DNA of 64,000 bases from an uncultured Spirochaetaceae bacterium (GCA_944389505.1 CALXMP010000001.1:186001-250000); one strand, 5' to 3'. Shown: positions 44,801-54,390, counted from the first letter of the stretch. The notes: generated by a model not told the origin, from the letters alone. Made by a program: numbers and translations.

Positions 44801-45529
44801 TCAGGCCCCTAGATATGCTTTCTGCACCCTTTCGTTATTGAGGAGATTCTCCCCCTTGTCCTGAAGGACTATGCGGCCATTCTCAAGAACATATCCATAA
44901 TCAGAGGTCCTGAGCGCAAGCCTTGCATTCTGCTCGACAAGGAATACCGTCACATTGTTCTCCTCATTGATGATCTTTATCTTGTTGAAGATATCCTGGA
45001 CGATAAGCGGAGCAAGCCCAAGTCCCGGCTCATCGAGAAGGAGGAGCTTCGGGGAGGACATCAGCGCACGGGCAATAGCCATCATCTGCTGCTCACCACC
45101 GGAGAGGGATCTTGTCTTCTGCTTCTTCCTTGCTCCAAGGATCGGGAAGAAATCATACATCTCCTCTTTTTTCTTATCGATGATGCTCTGGTCACGAATC
45201 ATGAAAGCACCCATATCGAGGTTCTCCTCGACAGTCATATCGGCAAAGACATGGCGGCCTTCGGGAACAAGGGCGATACCCTTACGCACTATGAGGTCAG
45301 TCGTGAGCTTCTGATGCTTCGACAGACATATAGGCTCCCCCTCGAATGAGATCTGCCCGCTCTCAAGCGGTACCAGACCTACTATCGCATTGAGTAATGT
45401 AGACTTACCTGCACCATTCGCACCGATCAGCACAACAATGTCGCCCTCAGAGACCGACATGGAGACCCCGGATAGCGCTCTGATGTTGCCATAGCAGACA
45501 GAGATATTATCTATGCTCAGCTTCTCCAT
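44801..45529 (-). CDS. livF: Branched-chain amino acid ABC transporter ATP-binding protein LivF
   Basis: A 242-residue ATPase: Walker A LIGANGAGKSTLLNAI, LVPEGRHVFADMTVEENL (LivF-typical), signature SLSGGEQQMMAIARAL, Walker B LLLLDEPGLGLAP. The start MEKLSIDNISVCYG at 45529 lies just past the livG stop and has AGGAGGAATGAT. Last gene of the livJHMGF cluster, energising uptake with LivG. Confidence 0.96.
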   Translation of the reverse strand: MEKLSIDNISVCYGNIRALSGVSMSVSEGDIVVLIGANGAGKSTLLNAIVGLVPLESGQISFEGEPICLSKHQKLTTDLIVRKGIALVPEGRHVFADMTVEENLDMGAFMIRDQSIIDKKKEEMYDFFPILGARKKQKTRSLSGGEQQMMAIARALMSSPKLLLLDEPGLGLAPLIVQDIFNKIKIINEENNVTVFLVEQNARLALRTSDYGYVLENGRIVLQDKGENLLNNERVQKAYLGA

Positions 45530-45530
45530 A

Positions 45531-46310
45531 TCATTCCTCCTCTCTTCCAAGATATGCCTCGATTACGGCCTTATCCTTCTTGATCTCATTCGGCGTGCCA
45601 TCTGCGATCTTCATTCCGAAATTCAGAACAGTGATCTGGTCACAGATATTCATAACAAGCTTCATATCATGCTCAATCAGGACAACAGTCACTCCAAGGC
45701 TGCGGATCTTATCGACTACATGCATCAGATGCTCGGTCTCTGCGGGATTCATACCTGCAGCAGGCTCATCGAGGAAGAGAAGCTTCGGACCAGCGGCAAG
45801 CGCCCTTGCAATCTCAAGCTCACGCTGTGTTCCATATGGAAGATTCCTTGCAAACTCCTGTGCGCTTTGATCTATATCGAAGAAACGCAGCCATTCCATT
45901 GCTTTGGAATAGACTTCCCTGTTCTCCCTGGAAGCGAAGATATAGCTCTTGATCGCCTGCTGGAAGCGATTATGGAAGGGGCTCTCCCCGACCTTGAAGT
46001 GCAATCCCATCATTACGTTCTCAACAGCTGTCAGTTCACGATACAGACGGATGTTCTGGAATGTACGGGCTATTCCCATCCTGCTTATCTTCCATGCAGG
46101 AAGACCTGTAATCTCCTTGCCGTCGAAGAATATGCTTCCGGAAGTTGGTTTATCAACACCTGTAATCTGATTGAACAGAGTCGTCTTGCCGGCTCCATTA
46201 GGGCCGATAAGTCCTGTTACAAGACCTTCGGTGACGACAAAGTCGACGTCATTTACAGCAATGACACCTCCGAACTCACGGGTAAGGTGCTTAGTCTCAA
46301 GAAGCGTCAT
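45531..46310 (-). CDS. livG: Branched-chain amino acid ABC transporter ATP-binding protein LivG
   Basis: A 259-residue ATPase: LIGPNGAGKTTLFNQITGV, the LivG insertion MGIARTFQNIRLYRELTAVENVMMG, PYGTQRELEIARALA as signature and LLFLDEPAAGMNPAE. It overlaps the livM stop by 4 bp. It forms the ATPase heterodimer with LivF under permeases LivH and LivM. Confidence 0.96.
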   Translation of the reverse strand: MTLLETKHLTREFGGVIAVNDVDFVVTEGLVTGLIGPNGAGKTTLFNQITGVDKPTSGSIFFDGKEITGLPAWKISRMGIARTFQNIRLYRELTAVENVMMGLHFKVGESPFHNRFQQAIKSYIFASRENREVYSKAMEWLRFFDIDQSAQEFARNLPYGTQRELEIARALAAGPKLLFLDEPAAGMNPAETEHLMHVVDKIRSLGVTVVLIEHDMKLVMNICDQITVLNFGMKIADGTPNEIKKDKAVIEAYLGREEE

Positions 46311-47242
46311 ACAGCACCTCCTTTTCCCTTTCTCCTGAATGTATCGGAGACGCGCTCTGAGAAAGTGCGTGGATCGCCATAGCGGAATTTATCGCGGCCA
46401 AGGAGTCCCTGAGGTCTCCAGATCATCATAACGACAAGAATGAGTCCGAAGATTATCTGCTTTGCCTGGGCTGGTATGACATTCGTCAGTCCCGTAAGCT
46501 GCGGGAAATATGAGATGAACTGGATGATGAAAGCTCCGAGTATAACAGCCTTGCCATTGCCCATACCTCCAAGAACAACAGTACAGAGGACCATGACAGA
46601 AACCATGAAAGTATAGGAAGCTGGCTGCACTGTGAGCGTATATGCAGTCTGGAAGCATCCTGCTACCCCGCCTACGGCAGCTCCAAGGACGAACGAGATG
46701 ATCTTGTATGCCGTCACGTTGATTCCATTGGATGCGGCAGCTACCTCATCCTCCCTGACTGCGGTCATCGCACGTCCAATGCGGCTATGCGCCAGACGCT
46801 GGAAAAGCAGGTAGAAGATAAGCACGAATACCCAGATAAGCACGATGAACGCAAGCTTGTTCCTTGATGCGAACTGGTACCCGAAGAGCGTTACTCTCGG
46901 GATGCTGTTGTATCCTACAGGGTTGATGTTCGTTGCCACATTGCGGATTATCTCGCCGAGTCCAAGTGTTGCGATACAGAGATAATCGCCTTTGAGCCTC
47001 AGCGTAGGAACACCGATAAGGAATCCGATTATACCTGCGGCAATTGCAGCTACAGGCAGCGAGAGCCAGAATGAGAGTCCCATCGTCTTGCACATTATCG
47101 CAGTGGCATAACTGCCGATGCAGAAGAAGCCCGCATGACAGAGCGAGAGCATTCCTGTATATCCTGTGATGCAGTTCTGGCCGATAGCCATCATTGCGTA
47201 TACGCCTGAATATATGAGTATGAGCTGGAAGAAATTGAGCAT
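46307..47242 (-). CDS. livM: Branched-chain amino acid ABC transporter permease LivM
   Basis: A 311-residue inner-membrane permease with about eight hydrophobic segments. Family markers include GYTGMLSLCHAGFFCIGSYATAI, DYLCIATLGLGEIIRNVATN and AVREDEVAAASNGINVTAYKI. Its start lies 1 nt after the livH stop. Pairs with LivH to form the channel. Confidence 0.95.
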   Translation of the reverse strand: MLNFFQLILIYSGVYAMMAIGQNCITGYTGMLSLCHAGFFCIGSYATAIMCKTMGLSFWLSLPVAAIAAGIIGFLIGVPTLRLKGDYLCIATLGLGEIIRNVATNINPVGYNSIPRVTLFGYQFASRNKLAFIVLIWVFVLIFYLLFQRLAHSRIGRAMTAVREDEVAAASNGINVTAYKIISFVLGAAVGGVAGCFQTAYTLTVQPASYTFMVSVMVLCTVVLGGMGNGKAVILGAFIIQFISYFPQLTGLTNVIPAQAKQIIFGLILVVMMIWRPQGLLGRDKFRYGDPRTFSERVSDTFRRKGKGGAV

Positions 47243-47243
47243 A

Positions 47244-48164
47244 TCAGACCTTCTCCCTCTCGTTCTTTCCGAGTATTCCCTCAGGCTTTACCAGAAGGAT
47301 GATGATGAGAACAGCAAAGGCGACTGTGTCCCTCATGCCGTTCGGGATATGAAGGAGCGGCGCTCCTACAGCTTCGAGGATGCCAAGAAGGACTCCTCCT
47401 ATCATTGCGCCCTGGATATTCCCGATGCCTCCGATAACAGCAGCGACGAAGGCTTTGAGGCCAGTCATCGTACCCATTGAGGGATAGACGCGGAAATCGA
47501 AGGAAGCAAGCATTCCGCCGACAGCGGCAAGTGCTGATCCAATCGCGAATGTGAGCGATATGACACGATTGACATTTATTCCCATGAGAGCACTTGTATT
47601 CTGATCAAGCGATGTAGCCCTCATAGCTTTCCCCATCCTCGTCTTATTAACGAAGAATGCAAGAAGCACCATCATGATTATCGAGACAATCACGACAAGA
47701 ATCTGATGGGGAGTGATAGTGACTCCGCCGAGATGGATCGGCTCGTTTTCAAAGGGATAAGGGAAACGCCTTGATGTGGTTCCGAATATCCATGCAGCGC
47801 CATTTGAGAGAATGAATGATACACCGATAGCGGAAAGCAGAGGAGCAAGCCTGTTCGCATTGCGCAGCGGCTTGTACGCCACACGCTCGATGAATACACC
47901 GAGGACTGCGCATAGTGCCATGCTGATGACCATAGCGATGAAGAATGCCAGCAGCGTCCATGCCCCTGGCTCTGCTGCTCCTGCCAGCCCCTGATACACA
48001 AGAAGGCCGGTGAATGCTCCGACCATGAGAATATCACCATGGGCGAAGTTGATGAACTTCAGGATGCCATATACCATCGTATAGCCAAGCGCTATCAGGG
48101 AATAGATAGCCCCGAGCGTTATGCCATTGACGATGTATTGCATATAAAGTGAAAGCGTATTCAA
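47244..48164 (-). CDS. livH: Branched-chain amino acid ABC transporter permease LivH
   Basis: A 306-residue membrane protein: ALGYTMVYGILKFINFAHGD, RVAYKPLRNANRLAPLLSAIGVSFIL, and ATSLDQNTSALMGINVNRVISLTFAIG with FDFRVYPSMGTMTGLKAFVAAVIGGIGN are LivH hallmarks. GGAGGCATTC precedes the start. It is separated from the binding-protein gene by 88 bp that contain a hairpin with T-run. Confidence 0.95.
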   Translation of the reverse strand: MNTLSLYMQYIVNGITLGAIYSLIALGYTMVYGILKFINFAHGDILMVGAFTGLLVYQGLAGAAEPGAWTLLAFFIAMVISMALCAVLGVFIERVAYKPLRNANRLAPLLSAIGVSFILSNGAAWIFGTTSRRFPYPFENEPIHLGGVTITPHQILVVIVSIIMMVLLAFFVNKTRMGKAMRATSLDQNTSALMGINVNRVISLTFAIGSALAAVGGMLASFDFRVYPSMGTMTGLKAFVAAVIGGIGNIQGAMIGGVLLGILEAVGAPLLHIPNGMRDTVAFAVLIIILLVKPEGILGKNEREKV

Positions 48165-48186
48165 GAATGCCTCCGGAAACCCTTAT

Positions 48187-48230
48187 CCTATATAAATGCA
48201 AAACTGCCGGAAGCGCAATGCCTCCGACAG
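48187..48230 (-). terminator. Hairpin with T-run between livJ and livH (leaky terminator)
   Basis: Minus-strand CTG-CGGA-GC type stem (48204-48230, two mismatches) followed by TTTTGCATTTATAT. It should lower transcription into livHMGF, keeping binding protein in excess. Confidence 0.6.
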
Positions 48231-48252
48231 CCTATACAAAGATAAACCTCAA

Positions 48253-49437
48253 TCAGTCAACCTGTACAATCTGTCCATTCTGGACCTGGAATGATCCAAC
48301 ATAGACAGGAGTTGTACCCTCAACATGATAAACACCCTGGCTTGCGACGAGATCGCCATTCTCTGCGAAGTTCATCACGCCATTGGCACCCTGGAAATCC
48401 TTTGTCGCAGCGACTTCGTCCCTGACGAGAGTGCGGTCACCGCTTCCTGCGCGCTCGATAGCAGCAGCGAGGATATTCACGGCATCATAGGAGTTGGTTG
48501 CGAATGAATCAGCCTCGTCTCCGTTATATGCCTCTCTGTAAGCAGCCTGGAAATCCGTGAGGATCGTGGAAGCCTCTGCCTGAGCAGGTCCGATATACAC
48601 AACACCATCGGTGAAGTCACCAGCAAGCTGGTAAACCATCGGATCGGAGAAGCCATCGCTGGAGAGGAACGGACCGACAGCAAGCTGAGCACCCTGCTCG
48701 AGAATCTGTGCGATCTCAACTGTATAATCAGGGATATATACAGCCTCAGGAGCTGCGGACTTGATCTGGGAAAGCTGTGTTCTGAAGTCTTTATCGCCTA
48801 CCATGCATGTCTGGGATGAGACAATCTCACCACCGAGAGAGGTGAATGTGCTCTCAAGACCTTCTGCAAGGCCCTGGCTGTAATCATTCATTGCATAGAG
48901 AGTTGCAAGCTTTCTGTATCCGAGAACCTGATAGAAGTAGTAAGAAGCGACCTCTGCCTGAAGAGCATCGGAAGGAACTGTCCTGAAGACATAGTTCTTG
49001 CCATCGGCATTGTTCCTTGCCTGCGCTGTGACATCCTTGTGTGTTGCGGATGGAGAGATCATGACGATCTCATCTTCCATAGCGCGCTGTGCGACAGCAA
49101 GGGCCGGGGATGTGAATACAGGTCCGATGATAGCAACTACATTGTCGGAATACACAAGCTTCTCATAGCCTGCGATAGCCTTATCAACAGTACCTTCGCT
49201 ATCCTCTGCAATCAGCTCAAGCGTCTTTCCGCCGACACCGCCGGCTGCATTGATCTTATCGATTGCAAGACGAGCAGCATTGGAGCATCTGATACCATAA
49301 TTGGCGTTATCACCAGTAAGAGGTCCGATGAATCCGATCTTATAGACATCTGAATCAGCAGACTCCGAAGAGCCTCCTGCATACACTCCCGCTATTGAAA
49401 GGAGCAATACGAGCAGAATTGCAACAGTTTTTCTCAT
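48253..49437 (-). CDS. livJ: Branched-chain amino acid ABC transporter substrate-binding protein
   Basis: A 394-residue type I periplasmic binding protein. The start MRKTVAILLVLLLSIAG at 49437 has GGAGGTGGCT upstream. The signal peptide ends VYAGGSSESAD with no lipobox Cys, like the other binding protein in this window. The mature part shows YKIGFIGPLTGDNANYGI, GGKTLELIAEDSEG, and VIGPVFTSPALAVAQ, typical of the Leu/Ile/Val family. Head of the livJHMGF operon. The exact ligand (branched-chain amino acids, amides or urea) is not fixed by sequence. Confidence 0.94.
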   Translation of the reverse strand: MRKTVAILLVLLLSIAGVYAGGSSESADSDVYKIGFIGPLTGDNANYGIRCSNAARLAIDKINAAGGVGGKTLELIAEDSEGTVDKAIAGYEKLVYSDNVVAIIGPVFTSPALAVAQRAMEDEIVMISPSATHKDVTAQARNNADGKNYVFRTVPSDALQAEVASYYFYQVLGYRKLATLYAMNDYSQGLAEGLESTFTSLGGEIVSSQTCMVGDKDFRTQLSQIKSAAPEAVYIPDYTVEIAQILEQGAQLAVGPFLSSDGFSDPMVYQLAGDFTDGVVYIGPAQAEASTILTDFQAAYREAYNGDEADSFATNSYDAVNILAAAIERAGSGDRTLVRDEVAATKDFQGANGVMNFAENGDLVASQGVYHVEGTTPVYVGSFQVQNGQIVQVD

Positions 49438-49475
49438 AGCCACCTCCGAATAAGACTGGAAAAAGTTATTTTCAC

Positions 49476-49504
49476 TATATACAGAAAATTGTATTAATAT
49501 GCAA
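49476..49504 (-). promoter_or_regulatory. Promoter of livJ operon
   Basis: Minus-strand TTGCAT (49499-49504), 17-nt spacer, TATATA (49476-49481), about 30 nt of leader before the ribosome site. The rest of the 288-bp gap up to tRNA-Arg is AT-rich and holds no gene that I can see. Confidence 0.55.
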
Positions 49505-49725
49505 TATCGCAACATCACCCGAAGAGAAGATTTCTGTTCCAATATACATATTTCCATAAACAGGAAGACAATATATGGGAAAAGGAAGGACTGGATTATT
49601 GGAGACTGGCTATTCATATGCCTGTTCATCATCTGAAAAACCATATCATTTCATAATTGGATGGGCATATTGCCTAAGTCGATGAAATACGGTAAATTGT
49701 CATTCGCAGTATAATTCTGCAGGTC

Positions 49726-49799
49726 GATCCTGTAGCTCAGCTGGATAGAGCGTCCGCCTCCTAAGCGGAAGGTCAGCAGTTCGAATCTGCTCAGGATCA
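49726..49799 (+). tRNA. tRNA-Arg (CCT anticodon)
   Basis: Cloverleaf of 74 nt: acceptor GATCCTG/CAGGATC, D arm GCTC/GAGC, anticodon stem TCCGC/GCGGA with loop CTCCTAA (anticodon CCT), T arm AGCAG/CTGCT with TTCGAAT. CCA not encoded. TATAAT at 49710-49715 lies just upstream. Confidence 0.95.
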
Positions 49800-49802
49800 G
49801 AG

Positions 49803-49832
49803 AAGCGGCTCATGTGGCCGCTTTTCCTTTTC
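49803..49832 (+). terminator. Terminator of tRNA-Arg(CCT)
   Basis: AAGCGGC (49803-49809), loop TCATGTG, GCCGCTT (49817-49823), then TTCCTTTTCC. Confidence 0.82.
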
Positions 49833-49834
49833 CA

Positions 49835-50563
49835 TCATTCCCCTTCCGAAGCTGAGAGCGCTTCAAGCTCCCTGTCATCCCGGCAGGCAAATACAAGCTG
49901 TATGAAGTATTCGGGATATCTATGAAGGAATGCGGATACCGATGATAGTGCGATATCAGCGAAAAGCGATGGATCATAGCCAGAGAAGACAGGGATCACC
50001 ACGCTATGGAGATTGAGATCCTTTATGGTACGGAAGAGAAGGAAGAATGACTCTGCAAGATGCTTCCTATCCTGATCATTCCCCGTTGCAGGCGGAACAG
50101 GAAGCTGTATTATCAGATTCTGCGGTGTATCAGCAGGGATCGATGTGAGGACTTCTTCTCCTGCATAAGGTATGACAGCAGCCTCCGCTTCCTCGGCAAG
50201 CACATCGCCGACGACCGCACTGACACCGCTTTCGTCCAGTCCGGAAATGATCTCCTCGATGAAATCCTTCTCTATGATGATTCCATCCAGGACAAATCCG
50301 TCGTACTCGACATAGTTGGATGAGAAGCTGTAAAGGAATGTACGGAGAGACAGCCAGGTACCCTTTCCCGATTCCGAGAGAGATGCTGCGATGTACCGTT
50401 TCCCATTATCCTCAATGTAGTGATGATGATTGAATATCTCTTTGCCAAGCCCTGCCGAAGCAAGGAATGAATGGAAGAGCGCATCATCATAGTCGCCAGA
50501 AGGATCGGCCAGTATCCTTTCCCGCACAGACCGGAGCATATGGTTATCACGTGGATCAAGCAT
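49835..50563 (-). CDS. Hypothetical protein, macro-domain-like C-terminal half
   Basis: A 242-residue soluble protein of no firm family. Residues about 120-235 run EEAEAAVIPYAGEEVLTSI, then LNLHSVVIPVFSGYDPSLFADIALSSV, then YFIQLVFACRDD, echoing the tail of macro domains (ADP-ribose-binding fold with I-P-x-x-x-x-G, a helix, then V-F-x-x-x-D). The N-terminal nucleotide loop of a true macro domain is not evident, so binding is unproven. ATG 50563 lacks a Shine-Dalgarno; TATCAT ends 7 nt upstream. Divergent from the MocA-like gene with only 54 bp between starts. Confidence 0.6.
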   Translation of the reverse strand: MLDPRDNHMLRSVRERILADPSGDYDDALFHSFLASAGLGKEIFNHHHYIEDNGKRYIAASLSESGKGTWLSLRTFLYSFSSNYVEYDGFVLDGIIIEKDFIEEIISGLDESGVSAVVGDVLAEEAEAAVIPYAGEEVLTSIPADTPQNLIIQLPVPPATGNDQDRKHLAESFFLLFRTIKDLNLHSVVIPVFSGYDPSLFADIALSSVSAFLHRYPEYFIQLVFACRDDRELEALSASEGE

Positions 50564-50570
50564 ACTCAGG

Positions 50571-50611
50571 ATGATAGCAGATTGACGCCATGAAATATAT
50601 CGGTAGAGAAT
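50571..50611. promoter_or_regulatory. Interleaved divergent leaderless promoters
   Basis: Plus: TTGACG (50582-50587), 18-nt spacer, GAGAAT (50606-50611), 6 nt, ATG 50618. Minus: TATCAT (complement of 50571-50576), 7 nt, ATG 50563. The two promoters must physically overlap. Confidence 0.5.
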
Positions 50612-50617
50612 GTCGCT

Positions 50618-51190
50618 ATGACGATAATAGTTCTTGCAGCAGGCCTGTCAGCAAGAATGGGAGAGAATAAGCTGCTGCTTCCATACAATGGCAGACCGAT
50701 TATACAGAGCGCTGTGGATACGGCTCTATCATTCTCGGATGATGTCATTGTCGTGACCGGCCATGAAAGAGAGAGGGTCGAAGAAGCCTTATCGGGCTTC
50801 GATGCCAAGGTCATATACTGCCAGAACTATATGGAAGGACAGAAACAGAGTGCGTTATGCGGGCTTAAGGCCTCCCCCTCCGATGATTTCGCAATTGTCC
50901 CCGGGGATCTTCCGCTCCTTTCCATCTCAGACTATGAGGGGACAGCTTCCCTGCTCTCATCGCATACGATCTCAAGAGCCATCTGCTCTGGCATTCCCGG
51001 CCACCCTGTAATGTTCAGGAAGGAGCATCGGGACCGCCTGCTGGAATTCAGAGGAAGCTTCAGGGAATATCTTTCAATGTATGATGTCGGAAGATATAAC
51101 GGAAGTATCGGCACCGTACTCGATGCCGATACTCCTTCACGCTACAAAGCAATACTCTCAGGAAACAGAGATCTTTCCATTCTCCATTGA
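50618..51190 (+). CDS. MobA/MocA-like nucleotidyltransferase
   Basis: A 190-residue NTP transferase: [27 protein letters not shown] holds the nucleotide and metal site, followed by [31 protein letters not shown] and [20 protein letters not shown]. This is the MocA subgroup, cytidylyl- or nucleotidyl-transfer to molybdopterin-type cofactors or small phospho-acceptors. No other molybdenum cofactor gene is in view. Leaderless-type start; its 3' end overlaps the clpB tail by 33 bp in convergent orientation. Confidence 0.87.
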   Translation: MTIIVLAAGLSARMGENKLLLPYNGRPIIQSAVDTALSFSDDVIVVTGHERERVEEALSGFDAKVIYCQNYMEGQKQSALCGLKASPSDDFAIVPGDLPLLSISDYEGTASLLSSHTISRAICSGIPGHPVMFRKEHRDRLLEFRGSFREYLSMYDVGRYNGSIGTVLDADTPSRYKAILSGNRDLSILH

Positions 51191-53722
51191 GATATGGATC
51201 GTACTGCCTTCGGTAAGCTTTCCAGAAAGAAGCAGCGTAGACAGTTCGTTCTCCACGGAATCCTGTATGAATCTCCTGATCGGACGCGCACCATAGACAG
51301 GATCAAAGCCCGCCTTAGCGATATACGCCTCGACATCATCGCTCCACTCAAGTCTGTATCCGCGCCTCTCAACACGCTTTGCCAGAATCCCGAGCTGGAT
51401 ATGGACAATCTTCCTGATCTCACTCTCTCCAAGAGGATTGAAGACCACGATCTCATCGATCCTGTTGATGAACTCAGGCCTGAATGTATGCCTTATGACA
51501 TCCAGGACCTTCTCCTCCGCATGTGATGGATCTGCAAGGATATCAGCAGAACCGAGGTTCGAGGTCATGATGATGATCGTATTGGTGAAATCAACAACAC
51601 GTCCCTGGCCATCGGTAAGCCGTCCGTCATCGAGAACCTGCAGAAGAATGTTGAATACATCAGGGTGCGCCTTCTCGATCTCATCGAAGAGGATGACGGA
51701 GTATGGCCTTCTTCTGACCACCTCTGTCAGCTGTCCGCCCTGATCATAGCCGACATACCCTGGAGGTGCTCCTATAAGCCTCGATACCGAGTACTTCTCC
51801 ATGTACTCAGACATATCGATACGGGTAAGAGCCTTCTCGTCATCGAACAGGAAGGATGCAAGCTCCTTTGCGAGAAGCGTCTTTCCAACTCCTGTCGGAC
51901 CTGCGAACAGGAAGGATCCAAGCGGTCTGTGCTCATCGCCTATTCCCGCCTTATTCCTCCTGATTGCATTCGCAACCGCGCTTATTGCCTTATCCTGACC
52001 GACAACCTTCTCAGAGAGAATCTTCTCAAGATTGATGTACTTCTCCGTCTCAGAGCTCATCATCTTCGCCACAGGCACACCCGTCCATGCGGATACGACC
52101 TTAGCGATATCATCCTCGGAAACCTCTTCCCTGAGCAGTCTCCTGCCATCATGCTGGAAAGAATTCACCTTATCCTCAGCTTCCTTGATAGCCGCTTTGA
52201 CAGCAGGTATCTGGCCATGCTTTATCATGGCAGCTGTATTGAGATCGCCCTGTCTCTCCGCATTCTGCTCCTGGGTATTGAGCTTATCAAGCTCAGCCTT
52301 CTTCTCACGGAGATTGAGGATAGCAGATCTCTCGTTCTGCCATTCAAGGTTGAGAGCATCATACTTCGTCTGCATCTCGGAAAGCTCTTTGCCGATCTTC
52401 TCCAGCCTCTCCTTCGATGCTGCATCATCCTCCCTTGTCAGAGCCTGCTTCTCAATCGAAAGCTGAAGCATCTTCCTGTGGAGGTTATCGAGCTCAGCTG
52501 GCTGGCTCTCAATCTCCATCTTTATCTGCGATGCAGCCTCATCGACAAGGTCGATAGCCTTATCCGGGAGGAATCTGTTCGTAAGATACCTGTCAGAAAG
52601 AACCGCAGCAGCGACAAGAGCCTCATCCTTGATCCTTACACCATGATGGAGCTCATACTTCGGCTGAAGACCACGGAGTATCGATATCGTATCCTCAACG
52701 GATGGCTCCTTCGTATAGACAGGCTGGAACCTTCTCTCAAGAGCCTTATCCGTCTCGATATACTTCCTGTACTCGTCGAGCGTTGTTGCGCCGATAGCAT
52801 GAAGCTCTCCCCTTGCAAGCGCAGGCTTGATGAGGTTGGAAGCATCTGTCGAGCCCTCGGCTGCACCAGCCCCCACAATCGTGTGGAGCTCATCGATGAA
52901 GAGTATGATCTTTCCCTCGCTCTTCGTGACCTCATTTATGACACCCTTCAGCCTCTCCTCGAACTCACCACGGAACTTAGCACCGGCTATAAGGGACCCC
53001 AGATCGAGCGAGAGAAGCCTCTTGTCAGCTAGCGACTCCGGGACATCACCCTTCGCAATACGCTCGGCAAGTCCTTCAACAATAGCTGTCTTTCCTACAC
53101 CAGGCTCTCCGATGAGCACAGGATTGTTCTTGGTCCTTCTGCATAGAACCTGCATAACACGCCTGATCTCCTCATCCCTTCCGATGACAGGATCAAGCTT
53201 ATCCTCCGCAGCAAGGCGGGTAAGATCCTTGCAGTACTTATCCAGTGCCTGATACCCCGCCTCAGGATCCTGACTTGTGATCCTCTGGTTGCCCCTGATA
53301 GCCTGAAGCGCTTTCATTACCTCATTTTTTGTAACACCAAGCGCGATCAAAGCATCTTTCTCAGGGCATTCATCCCCAAGAAGAGAGAGCAGGAAATGCT
53401 CTGCCGAAATATATTCATCCTTGAATTCCGAAGCTACTCTATCACATGCGCCCAGTATCCTTGCAGCAGAACGGGAGAATGTCTGCTGCCCGGCACCATA
53501 GGTGCGCGGAAGCTTATCGAGTATTTCCTGCATCGATGCGATAACACGGTCAGGAGATACGCCGAGCTTCTCGAAAAGGGGCATCAGGACCCCATCCTTC
53601 TGCTTTGTCAGCGCAATGATGATATCTGCAGGGGTAACTTCAGGATGCTGTGCTGAGGATGCGCTCTGTGCTGCTTCCTCAATAGCATTCTGCAGCTTAA
53701 GCGTAAACTTGTTGTAATCCAT
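51158..53722 (-). CDS. clpB: ATP-dependent disaggregase ClpB
   Basis: An 854-residue Hsp100 chaperone: double Clp N domain (residues 1-145), first AAA+ module with [15 protein letters not shown] near residue 205, long coiled-coil middle domain (about 400-520), second AAA+ with [17 protein letters not shown] near 600, and a C-terminal D2-small domain. It resolubilises aggregates with DnaK. The start [14 protein letters not shown] at 53722 has GGAGGTATAT. A promoter at 53762-53790 lies upstream, and no CIRCE element is seen. Confidence 0.97.
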   Translation of the reverse strand: MDYNKFTLKLQNAIEEAAQSASSAQHPEVTPADIIIALTKQKDGVLMPLFEKLGVSPDRVIASMQEILDKLPRTYGAGQQTFSRSAARILGACDRVASEFKDEYISAEHFLLSLLGDECPEKDALIALGVTKNEVMKALQAIRGNQRITSQDPEAGYQALDKYCKDLTRLAAEDKLDPVIGRDEEIRRVMQVLCRRTKNNPVLIGEPGVGKTAIVEGLAERIAKGDVPESLADKRLLSLDLGSLIAGAKFRGEFEERLKGVINEVTKSEGKIILFIDELHTIVGAGAAEGSTDASNLIKPALARGELHAIGATTLDEYRKYIETDKALERRFQPVYTKEPSVEDTISILRGLQPKYELHHGVRIKDEALVAAAVLSDRYLTNRFLPDKAIDLVDEAASQIKMEIESQPAELDNLHRKMLQLSIEKQALTREDDAASKERLEKIGKELSEMQTKYDALNLEWQNERSAILNLREKKAELDKLNTQEQNAERQGDLNTAAMIKHGQIPAVKAAIKEAEDKVNSFQHDGRRLLREEVSEDDIAKVVSAWTGVPVAKMMSSETEKYINLEKILSEKVVGQDKAISAVANAIRRNKAGIGDEHRPLGSFLFAGPTGVGKTLLAKELASFLFDDEKALTRIDMSEYMEKYSVSRLIGAPPGYVGYDQGGQLTEVVRRRPYSVILFDEIEKAHPDVFNILLQVLDDGRLTDGQGRVVDFTNTIIIMTSNLGSADILADPSHAEEKVLDVIRHTFRPEFINRIDEIVVFNPLGESEIRKIVHIQLGILAKRVERRGYRLEWSDDVEAYIAKAGFDPVYGARPIRRFIQDSVENELSTLLLSGKLTEGSTIHISMENGKISVS

Positions 53723-53761
53723 ATATACCTCCATTCTGCAATCATCTGACTGCACAATGGA

Positions 53762-53790
53762 AATATAATAACCGGAACCGGAATCGTTAA
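53762..53790 (-). promoter_or_regulatory. Putative clpB promoter with tandem CCGGTT in spacer
   Basis: Minus-strand TTAACG (53785-53790), 17-nt spacer and TATATT (53762-53767). The spacer contains two tandem copies of TCCGGT, a possible binding site for a heat-shock regulator. Confidence 0.45.
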
Positions 53791-53793
53791 GAC

Positions 53794-54390
53794 CTAAGCC
53801 CTCAGCCCTTCAATATATACAGAGGCGAACTCATAAGCCTCCTCCCTGCTGAATGAACGGAAGAACGCAACCTGGAAGCAAATCGTCTCAGCTATCGCAA
53901 ACAGCTCTGAAGCAGCACGTGCGATATCCACAGGTCTGATTGTTCCATTGGACACACCCTGACGGATAAGCCTTTTAAAAAGTATTGAGAGCTTTGCTGT
54001 CCTGTGCTGGATGACATCGGCGAAATCAACACCATCCTTCTTGGCACTGAGCATGACCGCCATAAGATTCATCAACGCATCCTCATTCGCGATGGCTTCA
54101 TTGATGATATCCTTGAGGATAGCCTTCATGCGGGCAATCTCATCATCCTTACCATCGCCCCATGCGATCTCCGAGTACTTTGCGAAAAGCCTGCCAGTGA
54201 CAAGCTTCACCGCATAGTAGTAGATTTCCTCTTTATCATGGAAATACTGGTAGATGGTAGGACGTGAAAGACCAGCTCTCTCCGCAATGAGCGAAAGATT
54301 CGAATCACGATAGCCCTCACGTGCGAAAACATCGAGGGCAGTCTTCAGAATATGCTCTTTTCTCTCCTCATGGTCTATCTTCTTAGGCAT
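53794..54390 (-). CDS. TetR-family transcriptional regulator
   Basis: A 198-residue repressor: N-terminal [42 protein letters not shown] (residues about 17-55), then an all-helical ligand domain. Divergent from a LysE-type exporter with 74 bp between starts, the usual arrangement for control of an exporter by its substrate. No good Shine-Dalgarno before ATG 54390. The ligand cannot be deduced. Confidence 0.9.
   Translation of the reverse strand: MPKKIDHEERKEHILKTALDVFAREGYRDSNLSLIAERAGLSRPTIYQYFHDKEEIYYYAVKLVTGRLFAKYSEIAWGDGKDDEIARMKAILKDIINEAIANEDALMNLMAVMLSAKKDGVDFADVIQHRTAKLSILFKRLIRQGVSNGTIRPVDIARAASELFAIAETICFQVAFFRSFSREEAYEFASVYIEGLRA

Noticed and set aside
49438-49644. Upstream extension of the liv binding protein to 49644
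   Set aside because: The extra 69 residues precede a perfect signal peptide start with GGAGGTGGCT, and the promoter TTGCAT-17-TATATA lies inside the extension.
51665-53032. 455-codon open frame antisense to clpB
   Set aside because: It mirrors the clpB frame, has a low-complexity Leu/Arg-rich composition and no ribosome site or family resemblance. Several other long antisense frames (for example 3292-4095 and 11887-12828) are explained the same way.
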